DNA of 64,000 bases from Limnohabitans sp. (GTDB lineage: Bacteria > Pseudomonadota > Gammaproteobacteria > Burkholderiales > Burkholderiaceae_C): contig VERE01000003.1 in assembly GCA_018882835.1 (NCBI GenBank), positions 1 to 64,000 on the forward strand, given 5' to 3'. The position numbers and the translations under genes are program-made. The notes under the pieces are model-generated. The model was not told the origin of the DNA, searched no databases, and saw nothing but the letters and a program-made list of their open reading frames with translations. Shown here one piece after another: positions 36,393 through 45,294 of this stretch; within the stretch, counting starts at the first letter, position 1, and every line of letters begins with the position of its first letter.

Positions 36393-38047
36393 TCGGGCAG
36401 GGCGGCCAGCACCGCCAAGGCTTCGGCATCGGTGCGGTACATCCGCAGGTGGGGGGAGGGCGTGAGGAAGCCCGACTGCCGCAGCACGCGTTCCACCGGC
36501 AGCTTCAAACCGCTGATGTGCAGCACGATACCGCGCTCCTTGAAGTGCGCCTCTAGCTTGGCGAACATTTCCACGCCAGTGGCGTCGATCCGGTTGATGG
36601 GCAACGCAAAGAGGCAAACGTGCTTGACATCGGGATGCAGGGTCAGGTGCTCGACGATGGCTTGCTCCAGGCCGTTGGCGGCGGCGAAATCGAGTTCGGC
36701 GTCCATGCGCAGGGCATACACATGCGATCCCAGGGGCGGCAGGTGCCAGAGGTGGCGGTCGCGCAGGCTGCCATCGGGATGCAAGCCGATTTCAATGATG
36801 CGTGGATGCAGTCGGTGGTAGAGAAATTGCGCCAAGGTGATGAGCACGCCCGCCAGCACACCCCAATAGATGGCCGGCGCCGTGAGCAAGGTGACCAACG
36901 CGGTGAGGCCGGCCGTGACCGTCTCCTGGCGGGACACGCGCCACAGTTTCATGAACTGTCGCGGCTGAAACAGGTTGAGCACCGCGGTGATGACGACCGC
37001 TGACAACACCGCTTTGGGCACGTGTTGCAAGGCAGGCAGCAACAACAGCAAGGCCACCAGCACAAACACCACACTGGCCACCACCGACCAGCCGCTGCGC
37101 CCGCCGGCATACAGCATCAGGGCCGAGCGCGAAAACGAGGTGCTGCAGGCAAAGCTGCCACACAGGCCCGAGGCCACCTTGGCCAGGCCTTGTCCAAACA
37201 AATCCAGGTTGTCATCCCAGCGCTTGCTGTCGCGCTGGCTTTCAATTTTGGCACTGGAGGCGGTTTCCAGAAAACTGACCAGGGCGATCACCATGGCGGG
37301 CACCAGCAGCTTCTGAAATACTTCCCAGCCCGGCCAATCCGGCCAGTACAGGCTGGGTAAACCTGCTGGCAAAGCACCCACCACCGCCCCCACCTGGCTG
37401 TAACCCGTGAAGGCACTCAGTGCCGCCGAAAGTGCCACCACCAGCATGATGCTGGGCCAGCGCGGCCGCCACCGACGCGCCAGCAGCAACAGCGCCAAAC
37501 TCGCCAAGCCCCACACGGCGGCCGGGTTGAGCACCTCAGTGGCAGATGGCAGGTTGTCCAAAGACAAGTTCACGCCCAGCAAGGCGGGCACCTGCGAGGC
37601 CATGATGAGCAAAGACGCCGCTTGCGTGAAGCCCATCAACACCGGCGCACTGATGAGGTTCAGCAGCCAGCCATAACCACCCCACCCCAGGCCAAGTTGT
37701 ATTGCGCCCGAGAGGAAAGACAGCCAGACTGCCAACGACACCCACTCGGGACTGCCAGGCTCTGCCAACCCGTACAGCGACGCGCCAATGAGCACACAGG
37801 TCAGCGCCGCAGGCCCCACCGAAATGCGGTTGGAGCTGCCAAACAGCACGGCCAGCAAGGCCGGCAACAAGCAGGCGTAGAGGCCGGTGACCAAGGGCAT
37901 GTGCGCCAAGCCGGCATACGCCACTGCTTGCGGCACCATCACCAAGCCGACGGTGATGCCTGCCAGCAACTCACTGCGGGCCAGCGCGGGGGTGAGTCGC
38001 GGCCATTGCAGAAAGGGCAGCCAGCGCGAGTGTGATTTCATGCTCAT
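36389..38047 (-). CDS. SulP-family inorganic anion transporter (1)
   Basis: The protein has 552 residues. A 12-14 helix membrane domain with the SulP signature (LLAGITVGLVMVPQAVAYAGL at residues 27-47, then FGSSNRISVGPAALTC) is followed by a C-terminal cytoplasmic STAS domain from about residue 430 (HVCLFALPINRIDATGVEMF). It transports sulfate or a related anion. Its start overlaps the stop of the sulfatase gene (ATGA), so it probably imports the sulfate that the sulfatase releases. Confidence 0.93.
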   Translation of the reverse strand: MSMKSHSRWLPFLQWPRLTPALARSELLAGITVGLVMVPQAVAYAGLAHMPLVTGLYACLLPALLAVLFGSSNRISVGPAALTCVLIGASLYGLAEPGSPEWVSLAVWLSFLSGAIQLGLGWGGYGWLLNLISAPVLMGFTQAASLLIMASQVPALLGVNLSLDNLPSATEVLNPAAVWGLASLALLLLARRWRPRWPSIMLVVALSAALSAFTGYSQVGAVVGALPAGLPSLYWPDWPGWEVFQKLLVPAMVIALVSFLETASSAKIESQRDSKRWDDNLDLFGQGLAKVASGLCGSFACSTSFSRSALMLYAGGRSGWSVVASVVFVLVALLLLLPALQHVPKAVLSAVVITAVLNLFQPRQFMKLWRVSRQETVTAGLTALVTLLTAPAIYWGVLAGVLITLAQFLYHRLHPRIIEIGLHPDGSLRDRHLWHLPPLGSHVYALRMDAELDFAAANGLEQAIVEHLTLHPDVKHVCLFALPINRIDATGVEMFAKLEAHFKERGIVLHISGLKLPVERVLRQSGFLTPSPHLRMYRTDAEALAVLAALPD

Positions 38048-39351
38048 CGCTGCGGCATGTCCTTGACGGAGTAGCCCAGGCTGACCAGGGCATCAGACGG
38101 GATCGGCGGCATGCCGGCTTCCCAATCCAGCCAGCTTTGCCGCAACTGGCCCAGGCGCTCGGGCTCGCGGCTGGCCAGATTGGCACGCTCGCGCTCATCC
38201 TGGCTCAGGTTGAACAGGTACTCGTGGCCATCGACTTGCAGGTATTTCCAGTCGTCGATGCGGCAAGCGCGTTGCCCGCGGTGGTTCATGCGCCAGTGCA
38301 TGGGGCGTTGAAAGCGGTGGGTGGCATCGCGCAGGACAGGCATCAGGGACACGCCATCAAGCGGATAGTCCGGGTGCGGCGCCACGCCAGCAGCCTCGAG
38401 CAAGGTGGCCGACCAGTCCATGGTCAGGCAGTGCTGCGCGCTCACTTGCTGCGGGGCAATCACGGCGGGCCAATGCGCAATCCAGGGAACCCGGATACCG
38501 CCTTCAGTGAGGTCCATCTTGCCGCCGACCAAAGGCCAATTGTCCGAAAAGCGCTCGCCGCCATTGTCACTGGTGAAGACGATCAGCGTGTTGTCGAGTT
38601 GGTTCAGACGCTTGAGCGCGCCGACCAACTGACCGATGCCCTCGTCCATGTGGCGAATCATGGTGTGGTAAGTGTGAATATTCCCGCCGTGCAAGTGAAA
38701 CAGGTTGTCTTTGACCTCTTGCGCCAGCGCTTCGTCGTCACGGGTTTCCCAGGGCCAATGCGGTGCGGTGTAGTGCAGGCTGAGCAGGAACGGGGCGTCT
38801 TGCTGGGCCATGCGCTCCACGTAGTCAATCGCACGCTGAGAAATCAAGTCGGTGAGGTAGCCACGTTCGGGGCGCAGTTCGTGGCCGACCCACAAGTCGT
38901 GCACGCCGCGCGAGTCGCAATGCGTGAAGTAGTCGACGCCACCCGCCATGGGTCCAAAAAACTCTTCATAGCCCGAGCGCAGGGGCCCGAAGTTGGGGGG
39001 GTAGCCCAAGTGCCATTTGCCAATCAAGGCAGTGCGGTAACCGCTGTCCTTCAGCAATGAGGGGAAGGTGGGGTGCTCGGGGGGGAGGCCCAGGCGAAGG
39101 TCGCCGCGGGACTTGCTGCTGATGGGCTCCTCGGCGGCACCCCGCAGCCGGTACTGGTAACGCGCCGTGATCATGGCAAAACGCGTAGGCGAACACACCG
39201 GCGAGTTGGCATAGCCTTGGGTGAAGCGCAGGCCATGGGCGGCCAGCGCGTCCAACGCCGGAGACACCTTCACGCGTCCGCCATAGCAACCCAGATCGGC
39301 GTAGCCCAGGTCGTCGGCGACGATGAAAATCAAATTGGGTCGTTTTGCCAT
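38044..39351 (-). CDS. Sulfatase family protein (formylglycine-type)
   Basis: The protein has 435 residues. The N-terminus KRPNLIFIVADDLGYADLG supplies the Ca2+-binding DD pair. The maturation motif CSPTR at residues 53-57 matches CxPxR, with Cys53 becoming formylglycine. Later signatures are IGKWHLG and VFTSDNGG. ATG 39351 is chosen over an upstream ATG at 39435, which would leave only 6 bases to the divergent gene. No signal peptide is visible, so it is probably cytoplasmic, or the ester is imported first. The substrate is unknown. Confidence 0.9.
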   Translation of the reverse strand: MAKRPNLIFIVADDLGYADLGCYGGRVKVSPALDALAAHGLRFTQGYANSPVCSPTRFAMITARYQYRLRGAAEEPISSKSRGDLRLGLPPEHPTFPSLLKDSGYRTALIGKWHLGYPPNFGPLRSGYEEFFGPMAGGVDYFTHCDSRGVHDLWVGHELRPERGYLTDLISQRAIDYVERMAQQDAPFLLSLHYTAPHWPWETRDDEALAQEVKDNLFHLHGGNIHTYHTMIRHMDEGIGQLVGALKRLNQLDNTLIVFTSDNGGERFSDNWPLVGGKMDLTEGGIRVPWIAHWPAVIAPQQVSAQHCLTMDWSATLLEAAGVAPHPDYPLDGVSLMPVLRDATHRFQRPMHWRMNHRGQRACRIDDWKYLQVDGHEYLFNLSQDERERANLASREPERLGQLRQSWLDWEAGMPPIPSDALVSLGYSVKDMPQR

Positions 39352-39441
39352 AAGGTGTTCAAAAAAATTTGAAAGTCTAAGATACGACTTTAGCCAGTTC
39401 TTGGCGCGTTCACGCCGCAGGTCATTGTCGGACAAAACCTG

Positions 39442-39963
39442 ATGTTTTATTCGAGACTCGTTTTCGCAGGGCTGTGGCTTGGGGTGTTGCTTTGTGCGTC
39501 GGCCCAGGCCGCGCGTTCATGGGAGGCGCGCGTGACCCATGTCAGCGACGGCGACACGCTATGGGTTCAGCCTCTCAACGGTGCGCAAGCCCAGAAAATT
39601 CGCCTGGAGGGCCTGGATGCGCCAGAGTTGTGCCAGCACGGAGGGGAAGAGGCGCGGGCCGCCTTGCAGGGACTGCTGCGGGGCCATGTGGTGCAGGTGC
39701 AGTCCCTGAACCGCGACACCTATGGCCGACGCCTGGCGCGCATCCAGTGGCAAGGGCAGGACGTCGGGCACTGGTTGGTGCTGCAAGGGCATGCCTGGTC
39801 CTCTTCATTTCAAGGGCGTGCGGGACGCTATGACGAGGCACAGCAACAGGCGCAGGCGCAACGCCGCGGGGTGTTTTCAAGGGCCGCAACGCCGCTGACG
39901 CCGCGGCAGTTCCGCAAGCTTCATGGCGCGTGCCCGCTGCCGCAGACCGGGCATGCAGGCTGA
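39442..39963 (+). CDS. Secreted thermonuclease-family (SNase-like) protein
   Basis: The protein has 173 residues. A signal peptide (SRLVFAGLWLGVLLCASAQA) is followed by an SNase fold: VSDGDTLWV with the Ca2+-site Asp, IRLEGLDAPEL with the catalytic Arg region, and TYGRRLARI. It probably hydrolyses nucleic acid in the periplasm or outside. The last 43 bases overlap the convergent moeB/thiF gene. Confidence 0.9.
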   Translation: MFYSRLVFAGLWLGVLLCASAQAARSWEARVTHVSDGDTLWVQPLNGAQAQKIRLEGLDAPELCQHGGEEARAALQGLLRGHVVQVQSLNRDTYGRRLARIQWQGQDVGHWLVLQGHAWSSSFQGRAGRYDEAQQQAQAQRRGVFSRAATPLTPRQFRKLHGACPLPQTGHAG

Positions 39964-40679
39964 CGCGCAAAGCGCATTTCGCTCCACTCCAGCCGGCGCC
40001 CATCCAGCATCTGCAAACGCCCCGGCAAAGCGCTGCCGATGCCGGCGAGCAGCTTGACCGCTTCGGTGGCTTGCAAGGTCCCGATGACTCCGACCAAAGG
40101 GGCCAACACGCCCAGGGTGGCACAGCGGACTTCCTCGGGTGCCTCATCGGGGGGAAACAGACAGGCGTAGCACGGCGAGGCCGGATCGCGGCTGTCGAAC
40201 ACCGCGAGCTGGCCATCCATGCGAATGACGGCCCCACTGACCAAAGGCACATGGTGGGCGACGCAAGCGGCGTTCACCGCCTGGCGAGTTTGGAAGTTGT
40301 CGCAGCAATCCAGCACAACCTGGGCAGTCGGTACCAACCGGTTCAGCAAGGCCGCGTCGGCGCGCAGCTTGAGGGTGTCGATGCGCAGGTCTGGGTTGAG
40401 GGCCAGCATGGCCGTGGCCGCCGACTCGACTTTGGGCTGGCCGATGCGAGCGGTTGTGTGGGCAATTTGGCGTTGCAGGTTGGTCAGGTCGACCGCATCG
40501 TCGTCAATCAGCGTCAGCTGGCCGACGCCACTGGCGGCAAGGTAGAGGGCCGCCGGTGAGCCCAGGCCGCCCGCGCCAACAATCACGGCATGGCTGTCCA
40601 GCAGGCGCTGCTGCCCTTCGATACCCACATCGTCCAGCAGAAGGTGCCGCGAGTACCGCAGCAGCTGCGCATCGTTCAA
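39921..40679 (-). CDS. HesA/MoeB/ThiF-family adenylyltransferase
   Basis: The protein has 252 residues with E1-like activation of a ubiquitin-like sulfur carrier (MoaD or ThiS). It has nucleotide-binding IVGAGGLGSPAALYLAASGV, then LIDDDAVDLTNLQRQI, and zinc CxxC pairs in SPCYACLF and PACPVCGSG near the C-terminus. There is no fused rhodanese domain. MoeB and ThiF cannot be told apart here. It is 3 bases downstream of ctpA in the gpmA-ctpA-moeB order seen in betaproteobacteria. Confidence 0.9.
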   Translation of the reverse strand: MNDAQLLRYSRHLLLDDVGIEGQQRLLDSHAVIVGAGGLGSPAALYLAASGVGQLTLIDDDAVDLTNLQRQIAHTTARIGQPKVESAATAMLALNPDLRIDTLKLRADAALLNRLVPTAQVVLDCCDNFQTRQAVNAACVAHHVPLVSGAVIRMDGQLAVFDSRDPASPCYACLFPPDEAPEEVRCATLGVLAPLVGVIGTLQATEAVKLLAGIGSALPGRLQMLDGRRLEWSEMRFARQPACPVCGSGHAP

Positions 40680-40682
40680 GCG

Positions 40683-42131
40683 TCACTTCTCCTGCTTTTC
40701 AGCGGGACGCTCGGTTTGGGTTTTGCTGGCCAGCACGGTCAGGCCTTTGAGCTGGTTCAGGGCTTGCTGCAACTGGAAATCCTTGTCGCTGCCAAACTCG
40801 GGCGGGCGCCGCTCGGCAACAGGCTTCTTGGATTCTTCTTCCAGGCGCTTGAGGGCTTCTTCGCGGGCTTTCTCGCGTGCAGGGTCCTTCACTTCCGCGC
40901 CTTGGCCGCTGGCCAGGTGTTTTTCCAGGTCGGCTTCGCGGGTGCGCAGCGCGGCAAACGGGCTGCCTTCGGCAGTTTCATCCACCAGCACATCGGGCAC
41001 GATGCCCTTGGCTTGAATCGAGCGACCACTGGGCGTGTAATACCGGGCGGTGGTGATCTTCAGCGCGGTGTCCGGACCCAGTTGACGCACGGTTTGCACC
41101 GAGCCCTTGCCAAAGGTCTGGCTGCCCAGCAGGGTGGCGCGCTTGTAGTCTTGCAAGGCACCAGCCACGATTTCACTGGCGGAGGCAGAACCTTCGTTGA
41201 CCAACACCACCAGCTTCAGGTTTTTGTAAATGCCCTTGGTGGCTTCGGTCATGCGCCGAATCGGGTCGTTGCCACCACGGCGCTGGTAAAACTCGGGCGC
41301 TGCCTTGTAGACGAATTTGCTTTCCGCCAGTTGGCCGTTGGTGGAGACCACCGTGACGTTGTCTGGCAAGAAGGCCGCCGACACGGCCACCGCAGCGTCG
41401 AGCAAGCCGCCCGGGTCGTTGCGCAGGTCCAGCACCAGGCCCTTGAGTTGCGGCTCGGCTTTGTAAATTTCTTCCAGCTTGCGCGCGAAATCTTCGACGG
41501 TACGCTCCTGGAATTGGGTCAGGCGAATCCAGCCATAGCCCGGCTCCACCACTTTGCCCTTGACGCTGACGGTCTTGATTTCCTCGCGCACGATGGTCAC
41601 CGGGAAACTGCGGTTCTCGTCCTTGCGGAACACCGTCAACACCACCTTGGTGTTGGGTTCGCCGCGCATGCGCTTGACGGCATCATTCAGGCTCAGGCCC
41701 TTGATGGCCGTGTCGTCCACTTTGGTGATCAGGTCGCCCGGCTTCAAGCCGGCGCGGAAGGCGGGCGAGCCTTCGATGGGCGAGACCACTTTGACCAGGC
41801 CCTCTTCCATGGTGATTTCAATGCCCACGCCGACAAATCGGCCGGTCGTGCCTTCACGGAACTCTTTGAAGGTTTTCTTGTCGAAGTACTGTGAGTGCGG
41901 GTCCAGGCTGGCCACCATGCCAGAGATGGCGTCGGTGATCAGTTTTTTCTCGTCCACCGGCTCCACATAGTCGCTCTTGACCATGCTGAAGACGGCCGCA
42001 AGCTGTTGCAGTTCTTCCAGCGGCAGGGGCGCCATGTTGCCGCGAGCCACGGTTTGCAGCGAAATGGTGGTCAGGGCGCCGGCGAGGGCGCCGACACTGA
42101 GCCAGCCAGCGATTTTGAGAGTGTGACGCAT
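40683..42131 (-). CDS. C-terminal processing peptidase, S41 family
   Basis: The protein has 482 residues. An N-terminal hydrophobic anchor or signal (IAGWLSVGALAGALTTISLQ) is followed by a PDZ domain (FVGVGIEITMEEGLVKVVSP). The S41 protease core has the catalytic Ser in NEGSASASEIVAGAL and the Lys in LGSQTFGKGSVQ. The tail is Lys/Glu-rich. It acts in the periplasm on tails of envelope proteins. ATG 42131 is chosen, since the 54-base upstream extension lacks family similarity. Confidence 0.92.
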   Translation of the reverse strand: MRHTLKIAGWLSVGALAGALTTISLQTVARGNMAPLPLEELQQLAAVFSMVKSDYVEPVDEKKLITDAISGMVASLDPHSQYFDKKTFKEFREGTTGRFVGVGIEITMEEGLVKVVSPIEGSPAFRAGLKPGDLITKVDDTAIKGLSLNDAVKRMRGEPNTKVVLTVFRKDENRSFPVTIVREEIKTVSVKGKVVEPGYGWIRLTQFQERTVEDFARKLEEIYKAEPQLKGLVLDLRNDPGGLLDAAVAVSAAFLPDNVTVVSTNGQLAESKFVYKAAPEFYQRRGGNDPIRRMTEATKGIYKNLKLVVLVNEGSASASEIVAGALQDYKRATLLGSQTFGKGSVQTVRQLGPDTALKITTARYYTPSGRSIQAKGIVPDVLVDETAEGSPFAALRTREADLEKHLASGQGAEVKDPAREKAREEALKRLEEESKKPVAERRPPEFGSDKDFQLQQALNQLKGLTVLASKTQTERPAEKQEK

Positions 42132-42222
42132 GTTGCCTCGATGGGTGCCTGGCGGCTTGTGCAGACCGCCTTGTAGAGACCTCAATATACAACGCCCGGC
42201 ATGGGCGTGTGGAATGGACGGT

Positions 42223-42966
42223 TTAGGCTTTGCCCTGGGAGGCTACGGCCGCCGCCGCTTTGGCTGCCGCTTCAGCGTCGCCGAGGTAGTAGTGGCGCAG
42301 CGGTTTCAGGTTGGCATCGAGTTCGTAGACCAGTGGAATGCCATTGGGAATGTTCAAGCCCACAATGGCCTCGTCCGAGATGCCGTCCAGGTATTTCACC
42401 AGGGCGCGGATGGAATTGCCGTGCGCTGCCACCACGATGCGCTTGCCGGCCTTGATGGCCGGTGCCATGGACTCGTTCCAGAACGGCAGCACGCGGGCCA
42501 CTGTGTCTTTCAGGCATTCGGTCAGGGGCACTTGTGACGGGTCGAGCTTGGCGTAGCGCAGGTCGCCGCGCTCGCAGCGCGGGTCGGTGCCCTCCAGCGC
42601 CGGTGGCGGCGTGTCGTAACTGCGACGCCAGACCAGTACCTGGGCGTCGCCATACTGCTTGGCCATGTCAGCCTTGTTCAGGCCTTGCAAAGCGCCGTAA
42701 TGCCGCTCATTCAGTCGCCAGCTGTGCACCACCGGCAGCCATTGGCGGTCCATCTCGTCCAGGCAATGCCACAGGGTGTGAATGGCGCGCTTGAGCACGC
42801 TGGTGTAGGCCACGTCAAACTCATGGCCCTCGGCCTTGAGCAGGCGGCCCGCATTCTTGGCCTGTGCGATGCCGGTGTCGGTCAGGTCGACATCGGTCCA
42901 GCCGGTGAAGCGGTTTTCCAGGTTCCAGGTGGACTCTCCGTGGCGGATCAGGACAAGTTTGTACAT
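42223..42966 (-). CDS. gpmA: 2,3-bisphosphoglycerate-dependent phosphoglycerate mutase
   Basis: The protein has 247 residues. It interconverts 3- and 2-phosphoglycerate in glycolysis. [18 protein letters not shown] carries the phosphorylated His, [11 protein letters not shown] and [14 protein letters not shown] are classic, and the second catalytic His is in [15 protein letters not shown]. It leads the leftward gpmA-ctpA-moeB group. Confidence 0.96.
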   Translation of the reverse strand: MYKLVLIRHGESTWNLENRFTGWTDVDLTDTGIAQAKNAGRLLKAEGHEFDVAYTSVLKRAIHTLWHCLDEMDRQWLPVVHSWRLNERHYGALQGLNKADMAKQYGDAQVLVWRRSYDTPPPALEGTDPRCERGDLRYAKLDPSQVPLTECLKDTVARVLPFWNESMAPAIKAGKRIVVAAHGNSIRALVKYLDGISDEAIVGLNIPNGIPLVYELDANLKPLRHYYLGDAEAAAKAAAAVASQGKA

Positions 42967-42990
42967 GGTGTGGGGCTATCCAGAGACAAG

Positions 42991-43021
42991 TTGAAAAAGG
43001 GACTGTCGGAGATTTTAGAAT
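42991..43021 (+). promoter_or_regulatory. Candidate promoter of the rhodanese-grxC genes
   Basis: TTGAAA (42991-42996), then TTTAGA after 17 bases or TAGAAT after 19 (43016-43021). The predicted start is about 30 bases before the TTG start at 43056. Confidence 0.4.
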
Positions 43022-43055
43022 GCTGGATTGACGCGAAACCAACCAAGGACCCTTT

Positions 43056-43463
43056 TTGAAATTCATTCTTGACAACTGGATGCTGATTTCCGTGGCACTG
43101 GCCTCGGGCTTCATGCTGTTCCTCCCTGTGATGCAAGGCGCAGCCACTGCCGGACTTAGCCCGCAACAAGCGGTACAAATGATCAACCGTGAAAAAGCCC
43201 AGGTGATCGACGTCTGCAGCGCCGAAGAATACGCTGCATGCCACCTGATCGGTGCACGCCACGTGCCCCTGGAACAACTCGAGCAGCAACTCGCCAGCAC
43301 GGCCAAAAACAAGGCCCAGCCGCTGATTCTGGTGTGTGCTTCGGGGCTGCGTTCCAAGCGGGCGGTAGCGGTGGCCAAAAAACTGGGCTACGAGCAGGCC
43401 CATTCCCTCACCGGCGGACTGAAAGCCTGGAAAGAGGCTAACCTTCCCGTCGAAAAAGCCTGA
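43056..43463 (+). CDS. Rhodanese-like domain protein, membrane-anchored
   Basis: The protein has 135 residues. The N-terminal hydrophobic segment (WMLISVALASGFMLFLPVM) anchors a single rhodanese domain with the active-site loop LVCASGLRSKRA, whose catalytic Cys is intact. Translation starts at TTG 43056 with AAGGAC upstream. It probably carries persulfide sulfur. It is followed 11 bases later by grxC, forming a small thiol-handling operon upstream of secB. Confidence 0.88.
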   Translation: MKFILDNWMLISVALASGFMLFLPVMQGAATAGLSPQQAVQMINREKAQVIDVCSAEEYAACHLIGARHVPLEQLEQQLASTAKNKAQPLILVCASGLRSKRAVAVAKKLGYEQAHSLTGGLKAWKEANLPVEKA

Positions 43464-43474
43464 CAGGTGACCCT

Positions 43475-43735
43475 ATGCCCGCTGTGAAGATGTACACCAC
43501 CGCCGTTTGCCCCTACTGTGTGCGGGCCAAACAAATTCTGAAAGCCAAAGGTGTCGAGCACATCGAAGAAATTCGTGTCGACGCCAACCCGCAAGAACGA
43601 CAGCGCATGATGGACCTGACCGGGCGACGCACCGTGCCGCAGATTTTCATTGGCGACACCCATGTGGGCGGCTGTGATGACCTGATCGCCCTGGACGGCC
43701 GCGGCGGCTTGATGCCTTTGCTGCAAGCCACCTGA
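43475..43735 (+). CDS. grxC: Glutaredoxin 3
   Basis: The protein has 86 residues. It is a dithiol glutaredoxin with the CPYC active site (YTTAVCPYCVRAKQILKAKG), cis-Pro region RRTVPQIFIG and GGCDDLIALD glutathione-binding end. It reduces glutathione-mixed disulfides. A strong terminator follows 27 bases after the stop and separates it from secB. Confidence 0.95.
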   Translation: MPAVKMYTTAVCPYCVRAKQILKAKGVEHIEEIRVDANPQERQRMMDLTGRRTVPQIFIGDTHVGGCDDLIALDGRGGLMPLLQAT

Positions 43736-43761
43736 CATAATCTCGGCTGTCCCGAATCTCC

Positions 43762-43796
43762 AGCCCGCTTCGGACACGTCCGAAGCGGGCTTTTTC
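43762..43796 (+). terminator. Rho-independent terminator / possible secB attenuator
   Basis: A perfect 13-bp stem (AGCCCGCTTCGGA and TCCGAAGCGGGCT) with CACG loop is followed by a T-run. It ends only 18 bases before the secB ATG, so secB must be expressed by read-through or from a promoter upstream of this hairpin. Confidence 0.9.
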
Positions 43797-43813
43797 AATC
43801 CTAGGAAAAAAAC

Positions 43814-44257
43814 ATGTCCGACGACCAAACTCCGGTGTTTCAGATTCAACGTGTCTACCTCAAAGACATGTCCCTGGAGCAGCCGAACTCTCCCGCCATG
43901 CTGTACGTGGAACAAGCGCCGCAGGTGGACATTCAGTTGGGCGTGGCGGTCGAGAACGTCACCGAAGGCCTGGTGGAAGTCAGTGTGACGGCCACAGTCA
44001 CAGCCAAAATTGACGACAAAACCCTGTTTCTGGTGGAAGTCAAACAGGCTGGCCTGTTTGAAATTCGCAACCTGCCCGCCGACCAAATGGGGCCGATCGT
44101 GGGCATTGCTTGCCCCCAGATCGTCTACCCTTACCTGCGTGGCAACGTGGCCGACGTCATTCAGCGCGCGGGCTTTCCGCCGGTGCATTTGTCGGAAATC
44201 AACTTCCAGGCCATGTACGAGCAGCAAATGGCTGCTGCTGGCACCCCCGCCCAGTAA
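43814..44257 (+). CDS. secB: Protein-export chaperone SecB
   Basis: The protein has 147 residues. SecB keeps envelope proteins unfolded and passes them to SecA. It has [16 protein letters not shown] at the start, [20 protein letters not shown] in the core and the family end [20 protein letters not shown]. An AGGA ribosome site lies just before the ATG. It follows grxC, as in many proteobacteria, and precedes gpsA. Confidence 0.97.
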   Translation: MSDDQTPVFQIQRVYLKDMSLEQPNSPAMLYVEQAPQVDIQLGVAVENVTEGLVEVSVTATVTAKIDDKTLFLVEVKQAGLFEIRNLPADQMGPIVGIACPQIVYPYLRGNVADVIQRAGFPPVHLSEINFQAMYEQQMAAAGTPAQ

Positions 44258-44281
44258 GCGCCAGCATTGCGAGCTTGCCCC

Positions 44282-45286
44282 ATGAAGATCGCCATCCTGG
44301 GTGCCGGTGCTTGGGGCACGGCGATGGCCATTCGGGCCAGCCATGCGCACCCTGTCACGCTGTGGGCACGCGACGCGGCGCAAGTGGCTGCCCTGCGGGC
44401 GGCGCGATCCAACCAGCGTTATTTGCCCGATCAAGCCTTTCCAGCGGGTTTGCAGGTCACAGATCAAGCCCTTGAAGATTGGCTGCCCGGCCAAGACCTG
44501 GTGATTGTGGCGACGCCCATGGCTGCCTTGCGCGGCATGCTGGAGCGCGTGGCACCCCTGTTGTCAGGGCAGCCTGTAGCCTGGCTTTGCAAAGGTTTCG
44601 AACCGGCACCGGACACTGCCCCCTTGGCAGGCTGGCTGGCGCATGAGGTGCAGCGCCAAGTGGCCCCCGAATTGCACGCTGGCGCCCTGAGTGGTCCCAG
44701 CTTTGCCCTGGAAGTGGCGCGCGCACAGCCCACCGCGCTGGTGGCTGCCAGCGTTCACCCCGAGGTGCGTGACGCCTTGGTCCACGGCTTCCACAGCGCC
44801 CAGTTGCGGATTTATGCCAACGATGACATGGTGGGCGTGGAGGTTGGGGGTGCGGTCAAAAACGTGTTGGCGATCGCCACCGGTTTGTGTGACGGCTTGC
44901 ACCTGGGATTGAATGCACGCGCCGCCTTGATCACCCGTGGTTTGGCGGAAATCACCCGACTGGGCGTGGCGCTGGGCGCCCGAGCCGAAACCTTCATGGG
45001 TTTGAGTGGCCTGGGCGATCTGGTGTTGACGGCCACCGGCGACCTGTCGCGCAATCGCAAAGTGGGTCTGGCGCTGGCACAAGGCATGAGCTTGCAACAG
45101 GCCGTGACCTCGCTGGGGCATGTGGCCGAAGGCGTGTACTGTGCCCGCACTGTGGTCCAGCGGGCGGTCCAACTCGGCGTGGACATGCCGATTGCCCAAG
45201 CCGTGGTGTCGTTGCTGGAAGGCCAGGTCACGCCGCATGAGGCTGTGGCACAGTTGATGGGGCGACAAGCCCGCGAAGAAGGCTGA
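44282..45286 (+). CDS. gpsA: NAD(P)H-dependent glycerol-3-phosphate dehydrogenase
   Basis: The protein has 334 residues. It makes sn-glycerol-3-phosphate for phospholipid synthesis. The Rossmann motif is [12 protein letters not shown], the catalytic Lys is in [18 protein letters not shown], and [14 protein letters not shown] is conserved. ATG 44282 matches the family N-terminus MKIAILGAG. It follows secB after 24 bases. Confidence 0.96.
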   Translation: MKIAILGAGAWGTAMAIRASHAHPVTLWARDAAQVAALRAARSNQRYLPDQAFPAGLQVTDQALEDWLPGQDLVIVATPMAALRGMLERVAPLLSGQPVAWLCKGFEPAPDTAPLAGWLAHEVQRQVAPELHAGALSGPSFALEVARAQPTALVAASVHPEVRDALVHGFHSAQLRIYANDDMVGVEVGGAVKNVLAIATGLCDGLHLGLNARAALITRGLAEITRLGVALGARAETFMGLSGLGDLVLTATGDLSRNRKVGLALAQGMSLQQAVTSLGHVAEGVYCARTVVQRAVQLGVDMPIAQAVVSLLEGQVTPHEAVAQLMGRQAREEG

Positions 45287-45294
45287 GGCGGGGT

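Noticed and set aside
39358..39373. TTCAAA-AAAA-TTTGAA dyad just upstream of the sulfatase start
   Set aside because: It is short and A/T-only and lies next to the start codon. There is not enough to call it an operator.
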